From assembly GCF_002954705.1 (NCBI RefSeq), contig NZ_MSCO01000001.1:698257-762256 (forward strand): a DNA stretch of 64,000 nucleotides. Direction: 5' to 3'. The notes below the pieces were generated by a model. That model ran no database searches. It saw nothing but the letters and a program-made list of their open reading frames with translations, and was not told the origin of the DNA. The stretch is from Aliivibrio sifiae (GTDB taxonomy: Bacteria > Pseudomonadota > Gammaproteobacteria > Enterobacterales > Vibrionaceae). Positions 57,799 through 64,000 of the stretch are shown here, one piece after another. The translations under genes and the position numbers were made by a program. The stretch's first letter is position 1. Every line of letters begins with the position of its first letter.

Positions 57799-59445
57799 AT
57801 GGCTATACATCCTCGTGCTGGGCAGAAAGCTCAGCAAGAAGATTTACACAATATCCCAGCATTAGTCTCTAATTATTTCTTATTAGAGCCTGATGCATTA
57901 AATCCAGATCAAAAAGTACAATTTGGTACTTCGGGTCATCGTGGGACGGCAGATAAAGCAACGTTTAATCAACATCATATTTGGGCTATTGCTCAAGCTG
58001 TTGCTGATGTACGTAAGGAAAATGGGGTAACAGGGCCGCTTTTCTTAGGTAAAGATACGCATGCTTTGTCTGAATCGGCTTTCATTTCGACTATTGAAGT
58101 ATTAGTTGCTAATGGCGTAGAAGTTATTATCCAAGAAGATAATGGCTACACACCAACTCCAGGTATTTCTCATGCAATCTTAACGCATAACGTTAAATTT
58201 GATGATAAAGCTGATGGTATTGTTATTACTCCTTCTCATAACCCACCTCAAGATGGCGGCATTAAATATAATCCGACTCATGGGGGACCTGCAGAAGGTG
58301 AGTTAACGACGGCAATTGAAAATCAAGCCAATCTACTTATCGCAAATGAATTGAATGGTGTAAAACGTATTCCAATCAATGAAGCGATGACATCCGATCT
58401 AGTTAAACAAGTGGATTTAGTGAAGCCATATATTGATGATTTAAAAAATGTCGTCAATATTGAAGCGATTCAAAAAGCAAATTTAAAATTAGGCGTAGAT
58501 CCATTAGGTGGTTCTGGTATTGAATACTGGCGTCAAATTGGTCAAGCATTTGATCTGGATTTAACTCTAGTAAGTGAAGCGATTGATCCATCATTCCAAT
58601 TTATGTCGTTAGATAAAGACGGTGTAGTACGCATGGATTGTTCTTCACCTTATGCAATGGCTGGCTTGTTATCATTAAAAGACGACTACGATTTAGCCTT
58701 TGGTAATGATCCTGATTATGATCGCCATGGTATTGTTACGCCATCAGGCTTAATGAACCCAAATCACTACCTGGCTGTATGTATTGATTATTTATATCGT
58801 AATCGTCCAGCTTGGAAAGCAGAGGTCGCTGTAGGTAAAACTCTAGTATCTTCAGCTATTATTGATAAAGTAGTTGCAGATTTAGGCCGTGACCTATGCG
58901 AAGTCCCAGTTGGCTTTAAGTGGTTTGTTGATGGTTTATATGCTGGTTCTCTTGGTTTTGGTGGTGAAGAGAGTGCTGGTGCATCTTTCTTACGCTTTGA
59001 TGGTACACCTTGGTCAACTGATAAAGATGGTATTCTTTTATGTTTACTTGCGGCTGAAATCACAGCAATTACAGGTATGAATCCTCAAGAGTACTACAAT
59101 AAATTAGCTGCTCAACATGGTGAATCAAGTTATAACCGCATTCAAGCAGTAGCAAATAAAGCTCAGAAAGCAGTATTAAGTAAGCTATCTCCAGAAATGG
59201 TATCAGCAACAACGCTTGCTGGTGATGAAATCACTGCTCGTTTAACGCATGCTCCAGGTAATGGCGCTGCAATTGGTGGTCTTAAAGTAACAACAGCTAA
59301 TGGTTGGTTTGCTGCTCGTCCATCAGGAACAGAAGAAATCTACAAGATTTACTGTGAAAGCTTTAAAGGTGCAGAGCACTTAGCATTGATTGAGCAAGAA
59401 GCTCAAGAGATTGTAAGCAATGTGTTTAAAGACGCTGGCTTATAA
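57799..59445 (+). CDS. pgm: Phosphoglucomutase (alpha-D-glucose phosphate-specific)
   Basis: Pgm interconverts glucose-1-phosphate and glucose-6-phosphate, supplying UDP-glucose and glycogen pathways. The 548-residue protein has the phosphoserine loop [15 protein letters not shown] (Ser ~146), the metal loop [10 protein letters not shown], the sugar-binding GGEESAG and the phosphate-binding [17 protein letters not shown] lies before the ATG. It follows seqA by 48 bases and is probably co-transcribed. A terminator follows at 59466. Confidence 0.97.
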   Translation: MAIHPRAGQKAQQEDLHNIPALVSNYFLLEPDALNPDQKVQFGTSGHRGTADKATFNQHHIWAIAQAVADVRKENGVTGPLFLGKDTHALSESAFISTIEVLVANGVEVIIQEDNGYTPTPGISHAILTHNVKFDDKADGIVITPSHNPPQDGGIKYNPTHGGPAEGELTTAIENQANLLIANELNGVKRIPINEAMTSDLVKQVDLVKPYIDDLKNVVNIEAIQKANLKLGVDPLGGSGIEYWRQIGQAFDLDLTLVSEAIDPSFQFMSLDKDGVVRMDCSSPYAMAGLLSLKDDYDLAFGNDPDYDRHGIVTPSGLMNPNHYLAVCIDYLYRNRPAWKAEVAVGKTLVSSAIIDKVVADLGRDLCEVPVGFKWFVDGLYAGSLGFGGEESAGASFLRFDGTPWSTDKDGILLCLLAAEITAITGMNPQEYYNKLAAQHGESSYNRIQAVANKAQKAVLSKLSPEMVSATTLAGDEITARLTHAPGNGAAIGGLKVTTANGWFAARPSGTEEIYKIYCESFKGAEHLALIEQEAQEIVSNVFKDAGL

Positions 59446-59465
59446 TTAAACCAGTTAGAATGGAT

Positions 59466-59493
59466 AAAAAGCAGCGCATGTCGCTGCTTTTTT
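59466..59493 (+). terminator. Terminator of seqA-pgm
   Basis: AAAAAGCAGCG/CGCTGCTTTTT with loop CATGT, followed by T residues. Confidence 0.9.
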
Positions 59494-59512
59494 ATTATTA
59501 AAGTGGGTAGTA

Positions 59513-60271
59513 ATGATGAATAACTTTCAGTTAGAACAACTATTAAATAAAGAATTAAAATCTCAACTTATTAAAGATTATTGCCCTAATGGACTTCAAG
59601 TTGAAGGGAAGAAGGAAGTCTTAAAAATTATTACAGGTGTAACTGCTTCTCAAGCACTTATTGATGCTGCAATCGAAAAAAATGCAGATGCTTTGTTAGT
59701 TCATCATGGCTATTTCTGGAAGGGTGAAAGTGAGTCAATTAAAGGGATGAAAGGTAATCGTATTCGGTCTTTAATTAAAAATGACATTAATTTATTGGCT
59801 TATCATCTTCCTTTAGATATTCATCCGACACTTGGTAATAATGCTGAATTAGCACGTTTATTTTCGATTGTAAATGTAGAAGGCCTAGAGCCAACACCTC
59901 AATCTATCGCAATGAAAGGGGAATTTGACGTTGCACTATCTGGTGAAGATCTGGCTTTAAGGATTGATCAAGTATTGAGTCGAAAACCTTTGCACATTAC
60001 ACCAGATATAAATAAAGACATTAAAACAGTGGCGTGGTGCTCTGGTGGTGGGCAAGATTACATTGAATTAGCTGCTCAACAGGGTATTGATGCATTTATT
60101 TCTGGTGAGGTATCTGAAAGAACGACGTATATCGCGCGTGAATTAGGTATTCACTATTTTGCCGCAGGTCATCATGCGACCGAGCGTTATGGTGTTAAGG
60201 CTCTGGGTGAATGGTTAGCGAAAGGGCAGGGTTTTGATGTGGAATTTATTGATATTGATAATCCAGTATAG
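59513..60271 (+). CDS. ybgI: Nif3-like dinuclear metal-centre protein YbgI
   Basis: This 252-residue protein matches E. coli YbgI (NIF3/DUF34 family) throughout: YCPNGLQVEGK, TGVTASQALIDAAI, VHHGYFWKGES, HLPLDIHPTLGNNA, WCSGGGQDYI and FAAGHHATERYG. The His and Glu residues of these motifs hold the dinuclear metal site. It has been proposed as a GTP cyclohydrolase-like or general metal-dependent hydrolase, but its role is not settled. Two consecutive ATGs occur at 59513 and 59516. Confidence 0.92.
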   Translation: MMNNFQLEQLLNKELKSQLIKDYCPNGLQVEGKKEVLKIITGVTASQALIDAAIEKNADALLVHHGYFWKGESESIKGMKGNRIRSLIKNDINLLAYHLPLDIHPTLGNNAELARLFSIVNVEGLEPTPQSIAMKGEFDVALSGEDLALRIDQVLSRKPLHITPDINKDIKTVAWCSGGGQDYIELAAQQGIDAFISGEVSERTTYIARELGIHYFAAGHHATERYGVKALGEWLAKGQGFDVEFIDIDNPV

Positions 60272-60288
60272 TACCTATTTGGAATAAT

Positions 60289-60322
60289 AAAAAAGGTTGA
60301 TGTTAATACATCAACCTTTTTT
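60289..60322. terminator. Bidirectional terminator between ybgI and gltA
   Basis: AAAAAGGTTGATGT pairs with ACATCAACCTTTTT (TAAT loop with A and T runs on each side), between convergent genes. Confidence 0.9.
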
Positions 60323-60370
60323 GTTTATAAGTCTAACGATTTAAATCCGATTCTGAATTTAAGCTCAGGA

Positions 60371-61660
60371 CTATTCACGTTCATGAAGTGGTTTAAACTC
60401 ACGAAGCTCTTCACCAGTGTAAAGCTGACGAGGACGACCGATGCGGTTATTTGGGTCACTGTGCATTTCACTCCAGTGTGCAATCCAACCAACAGTACGA
60501 GAAAGTGCGAAGATTACAGTAAACATAGATACAGGAATACCAATAGCTTTCAAGATAATACCTGAGTAGAAATCTACGTTTGGATACAGCTTCTTAGAAA
60601 CAAAATATTCATCAGAAAGCGCAATACGTTCAAGCTCCATTGCAACATCTAACAGTGGATCTTTAATATTAAGTTCTTTCAGTACTTCATGACACGCTTC
60701 ACGCATTACGGTTGCACGTGGGTCATAGTTTTTATAAACACGGTGACCAAAGCCCATTAGACGGAATGGGTCATCTTTATCTTTTGCTTTTTCAACGTAT
60801 TCATCAATGTTATCAAGAGAACCAATCTCTTCAAGCATACGTAGACACGCTTCGTTTGCACCACCATGAGCAGGGCCCCATAGTGAAGCAATACCTGCAG
60901 CGATACATGCAAATGGGTTAGCACCAGAAGAGCCAGCTAAACGTACAGTCGATGTTGAAGCATTTTGTTCGTGGTCTGCATGTAACGTAAATATTTTATC
61001 CATAGCACGAGCGACTACAGGATTTACTTCGTATTCTTCACATGGGTTTGCAAACATCATGTGTAGGAAGTTTTCAGCGTACGTTAAGTCATTACGTGGG
61101 TAGATAAACGGCTGGCCAATAGAATACTTGTAACACATGGCAGAAAGCGTTGGCATTTTAGATAACAGTCGGAATGCTGCGATTTCACGGTGTTCATCAT
61201 TACTAACATCTAATGAGTCGTGATAAAAAGCAGCTAAAGCTCCAACAACACCACACATAACAGCCATTGGGTGAGCATCACGGCGGAAACCATGGAAGAA
61301 GCTTGAAATTTGCTCATGGACCATAGTATGGCGAGTCACGATATCTTTAAACGCTTCGTATTCCTCACGACTGGGTGCTTGGCCATTAAGTAGTATGTAA
61401 CAAACTTCTAAGTAATCTGCATTATTGGCTAATTGATCAATAGGAAAACCACGGTGTAATAGAACACCTTTGTCACCGTCGATATAAGTTATTTGAGACT
61501 CACAAGATGCAGTGGCAAGAAAACCTGGGTCAAATGTGAAGTAACCACTTGCTCCTAATTTTCGCACATCGATCACTTCAGGACCGATGGTACCGTCCAT
61601 GATCGGCATGTTTACTGGGGCCTGACCTTCGATGTGAAGGGTTGCCTTTTTATCAGCCAT
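60371..61660 (-). CDS. gltA: Citrate synthase
   Basis: GltA condenses acetyl-CoA and oxaloacetate at the entry to the TCA cycle. The 429-residue protein is the large, NADH-sensitive type II form of Gram-negatives. Catalytic regions are [30 protein letters not shown] (His), [14 protein letters not shown] (His and the Asp-containing segment following it). AAGGAG precedes the ATG. It is divergent from sdhC, as in E. coli. Confidence 0.98.
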   Translation of the reverse strand: MADKKATLHIEGQAPVNMPIMDGTIGPEVIDVRKLGASGYFTFDPGFLATASCESQITYIDGDKGVLLHRGFPIDQLANNADYLEVCYILLNGQAPSREEYEAFKDIVTRHTMVHEQISSFFHGFRRDAHPMAVMCGVVGALAAFYHDSLDVSNDEHREIAAFRLLSKMPTLSAMCYKYSIGQPFIYPRNDLTYAENFLHMMFANPCEEYEVNPVVARAMDKIFTLHADHEQNASTSTVRLAGSSGANPFACIAAGIASLWGPAHGGANEACLRMLEEIGSLDNIDEYVEKAKDKDDPFRLMGFGHRVYKNYDPRATVMREACHEVLKELNIKDPLLDVAMELERIALSDEYFVSKKLYPNVDFYSGIILKAIGIPVSMFTVIFALSRTVGWIAHWSEMHSDPNNRIGRPRQLYTGEELREFKPLHERE

Positions 61661-62067
61661 AACATTCTCCTTTTGTTATATTTTTATATTATCCCGGATA
61701 TGAGAGTGACAACTTTGTACCTATTACACGGGCTAATGTCAATTTTTGTGCGCTTATGTGTGCACTTGTTTATATTTTTAATGAAAATAAAGTTAATTTT
61801 CTGTGGTGTGATGTAGGTGTTATTTAACCGTTTGTAATCAGATGTTTCACATCGTATACTGCGGCTGAGTTTCTGTTCTGTCCCTTATATTATATAGGGT
61901 TAACGAGATTTTCATCTACTTAAAAATAGAGTTAGATTTGTTAAATAACTCACATAAAGAGATGTTGCTCACAATGAAAGTTATGAAAATGTTAAATTTG
62001 AATGGCTTTTGATAGAACAGAGGTATCTATAACAATAAAATGCTCAATGGAGCTGAGTGAGCCCCTT
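61661..62067. other. gltA/sdhC divergent control region
   Basis: This gap of about 400 bases has no supported ORF. For gltA, TTGTCA (61707-61712) and TATAAA (61683-61688) on the minus strand are 18 bases apart and form a plausible promoter. A near-palindrome CCCTTATATTATATAGGG lies at 61882-61899. I expected ArcA and CRP sites from E. coli but could not place any with confidence. Confidence 0.45.
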
Positions 62068-62448
62068 GTGAAAGTTAAAAAGTCAAGACCTGTCAACCTA
62101 GATCTACAAACGATCCGTTTTCCCTTAACGGCTATCGCCTCAATTTTACATCGCGTAAGTGGTGTAATTACTTTTGTTTCTGTTGGAATACTGCTTTGGT
62201 TGCTCAACCTATCGCTTTCTTCGCCTATTGGATTCGCACAAGCCGCTGATTATATCGATGGTTTTTTTGTGACGTTCATTATGTGGGGAATTCTGACTGC
62301 GCTTGCTTATCATATAGTTGTTGGTGTTCGTCATTTATTGATGGATATGGGCTACTTTGAAGAGCTTAAGTCAGGTACTCAAAGTGCTAAAGTTGCGTTT
62401 GCAATTACAGCGGTATTATCTCTTTTAGCAGGAGTATTGGTATGGTAG
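62068..62448 (+). CDS. sdhC: Succinate dehydrogenase cytochrome b556 subunit SdhC
   Basis: SdhC is one of two membrane anchors of complex II and shares heme b and the quinone site. The GTG at 62068 gives 126 residues, beginning [20 protein letters not shown] (E. coli 129). An ATG at 62047 or 62002 would add 7 or 22 residues without homology. Three membrane helices are visible; SILHRVSG forms part of the quinone site and [12 protein letters not shown] holds the heme-ligand His. It overlaps sdhD by seven bases. Confidence 0.93.
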   Translation: MKVKKSRPVNLDLQTIRFPLTAIASILHRVSGVITFVSVGILLWLLNLSLSSPIGFAQAADYIDGFFVTFIMWGILTALAYHIVVGVRHLLMDMGYFEELKSGTQSAKVAFAITAVLSLLAGVLVW

Positions 62449-62789
62449 CTAACGTATCTTCATTTGGTCGTAATGGCGTACACGATTTTATTTTAATTCG
62501 TGCCAGCGCGATCATTCTTACCCTCTACACACTATATATTGTTGGTTTCTGTGCATTTGGTCCAGAACTGACTTACCTATCATGGACAAACTTCTTTGGC
62601 GGTTTGTTTACAAAAGTGTTTACGATGCTAGCACTGCTTTCCATATTAATTCATGCATGGATTGGCTTATGGCAAGTACTCACTGATTACATTAAACCTA
62701 TGCTGTTGCGTGCTCTGCTTCAATTAGGTTTAGTGTCTGTTCTTTTAGGATATTTCTTCTCTGGTTTAGTTATTGTGTGGGGTGTGTAG
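62442..62789 (+). CDS. sdhD: Succinate dehydrogenase membrane anchor SdhD
   Basis: This 115-residue protein with three membrane helices is the second anchor of complex II. The heme-ligand His is in [18 protein letters not shown], as in E. coli. AGGAG lies nine bases before the ATG, inside sdhC. Its stop codon overlaps the sdhA start (TAGTG), so all three are translationally coupled. Confidence 0.96.
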   Translation: MVANVSSFGRNGVHDFILIRASAIILTLYTLYIVGFCAFGPELTYLSWTNFFGGLFTKVFTMLALLSILIHAWIGLWQVLTDYIKPMLLRALLQLGLVSVLLGYFFSGLVIVWGV

Positions 62790-64000
62790 TGAGTATTGCT
62801 GTTAGAGAATTTGACGCCGTAGTAATCGGTGCGGGTGGTGCAGGTATGCGAGCTGCGCTACAAATTTCAGAACAAGGTTTATCATGTGCCTTGTTATCAA
62901 AAGTATTTCCAACTCGTTCTCATACAGTATCAGCTCAAGGTGGTATTACCGTTGCTCTTGGTAATGCACACGAGGATCACTGGGAACAACATATGTACGA
63001 TACGGTAAAAGGCTCTGATTATATTGGAGACCAAGATGCTATCGAGTACATGTGTAAGAATGGACCTGAATCTGTTATCGAATTAGAAAAAATGGGTTTA
63101 CCGTTTTCTCGTTTTGATAACGGTACTATCTATCAACGTCCATTTGGCGGTCAGTCTAAGAATTTTGGTGGTGAACAAGCGGCACGAACAGCTGCTGCAG
63201 CGGACCGTACTGGTCATGCTTTACTTCATACTTTATACCAACAAAACATTAAGCATAAAACGACGATTTTTTCTGAATGGTATGCGCTTGATCTTGTTAA
63301 AAACGAAGACGGTGCAATTTTAGGTTGTACTGCTCTTTGTATGGAAACAGGTGAAGTTTGTTACTTTAAATCTAAAGCAACTATTCTTGCTACCGGTGGC
63401 GCTGGTCGTATTTATGCATCAACAACTAATGCACACATTAATACTGGTGATGGCGTTGGTATGGCCATTCGTGCTGGCGTTCCAATGCAAGATATTGAAA
63501 TGTGGCAATTCCACCCAACGGGTATCGCAGGAGCGGGTGTTCTTGTAACTGAAGGTTGTCGTGGTGAAGGTGGTTACCTACTGAATAAAGATGGTGAACG
63601 CTTCATGGAGCGCTATGCTCCAAACGCGAAAGACCTAGCAGGCCGTGATGTTGTTGCTCGTTCAATGATGGTCGAAATCCGTGAAGGCCGTGGTTGTGAT
63701 GGTCCTTGGGGTCCTCATATTAAGCTTAAATTGGATCACCTAGGTAAAGAAACGCTTGAATCTCGTTTACCTGGTGTGTGTGAGTTGTCTCGTACCTTTG
63801 CTCACGTAGATCCAGTAAAAGAACCAATTCCAGTTATTCCTACTTGTCATTACATGATGGGGGGTGTACCAACACAAGTTTCAGGTCAGGCGATTAAACA
63901 AGATGACGCAGGTGCAGATGTTGAAATTCAAGGTCTATTTGCGTGTGGTGAGATTGCCTCAGTGTCAGTACATGGTGCTAACCGCTTAGGTGGTAACTCT
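62789..64000 (+). CDS. sdhA: Succinate dehydrogenase flavoprotein subunit SdhA (partial)
   Basis: SdhA carries covalent FAD and oxidises succinate to fumarate. The frame starts at GTG 62789, overlapping the sdhD stop codon, and runs open for 404 codons to the window end, still in frame (LGGNS). Full E. coli SdhA has 588 residues. [12 protein letters not shown] is the FAD dinucleotide loop; the His of [10 protein letters not shown] falls at residue 45, the flavinylation site in E. coli. The active-site motifs FHPTGI and [11 protein letters not shown] are intact. Confidence 0.97.
   Translation, partial: MSIAVREFDAVVIGAGGAGMRAALQISEQGLSCALLSKVFPTRSHTVSAQGGITVALGNAHEDHWEQHMYDTVKGSDYIGDQDAIEYMCKNGPESVIELEKMGLPFSRFDNGTIYQRPFGGQSKNFGGEQAARTAAAADRTGHALLHTLYQQNIKHKTTIFSEWYALDLVKNEDGAILGCTALCMETGEVCYFKSKATILATGGAGRIYASTTNAHINTGDGVGMAIRAGVPMQDIEMWQFHPTGIAGAGVLVTEGCRGEGGYLLNKDGERFMERYAPNAKDLAGRDVVARSMMVEIREGRGCDGPWGPHIKLKLDHLGKETLESRLPGVCELSRTFAHVDPVKEPIPVIPTCHYMMGGVPTQVSGQAIKQDDAGADVEIQGLFACGEIASVSVHGANRLGGNS

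Noticed and set aside
61634-61816. Plus-strand 60-codon frame in the gltA/sdhC gap
   Set aside because: It starts inside gltA on the opposite strand, has no ribosome-binding site and has composition expected of AT-rich noncoding DNA.

Overview
The window is ordinary, densely coded chromosome of a marine gamma-proteobacterium of the family Vibrionaceae, most like Aliivibrio (the Vibrio fischeri group). The reasons are the low GC content, the toxR-toxS pair divergent from htpG, the Vibrio-type lipoprotein 5'-nucleotidase (NutA), the nagC-nagA/nagE layout, and protein sequences that follow Escherichia coli homologues closely through whole operons. I see no prophage, insertion sequence, integron, CRISPR array or plasmid gene. 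The genus is an inference from protein similarity and synteny.

Layout. 100-6315: elongator tRNA-Met, then ychF, pth, prs, ispE and lolB on the minus strand, divergent from hemA. 5059-10376: a plus-strand run hemA-prfA-prmC-sirB2-sirB1-kdsA (tetrapyrrole entry, release factor 1 and its methylase, Kdo synthesis). 10455-15205: nirB-nirD-nirC-cobA, an NADH nitrite reductase operon with nitrite channel and the siroheme methyltransferase, preceded by a good FNR site and a Nar-like site. 15504-19677: a chemoreceptor, NutA and tRNA-Pro. 19900-23626: a copper-efflux module, copA with a coupled 24-residue peptide and copG, controlled by divergent cueR through a classic 19-bp-spacer promoter. 23647-27320: cnoX, a 21-codon ORF, ybbO-like, yfcH-like and yfcE. 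27435-30961: toxRS and htpG. 31226-41660: adk, hemH, then the proteostasis block tig-clpP-clpX-lon-hupB-ppiD. 41851-48058: a ComEA-like protein, a POT peptide transporter, rfaH, asnB and a CPA2 antiporter. 48138-52380: the GlcNAc regulon nagC-nagA/nagE. 52550-57107: glnS, fur, a DUF4442 gene, fldA, a DUF2788 gene and ybfF. 57202-64000: seqA-pgm, ybgI, gltA, and sdhC-sdhD-sdhA, the last cut by the window edge.

Start codons. Several genes have starts that I moved inward from the longest frame on the basis of family length and Shine-Dalgarno position: prs (GTG), ispE, lolB, hemA, kdsA, cobA, nirB, copG, toxS, hupB (GTG), nagA, nagC, fur, DUF4442 and sdhC (GTG). pth has only a TTG start available.

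I found no clearly new multi-gene system. The points most worth checking are small: a 24-residue membrane peptide overlapping the copA stop codon with an AAGGAG site; a 21-residue orphan membrane peptide near cnoX; two three-copy heptamer tandem repeats, one at the copG stop codon and one just upstream of nirC; short inverted-repeat elements in intergenic gaps; a perfect palindrome between ybfF and seqA that carries a TATAAT on each strand; and a 350-base structured leader in front of tig.
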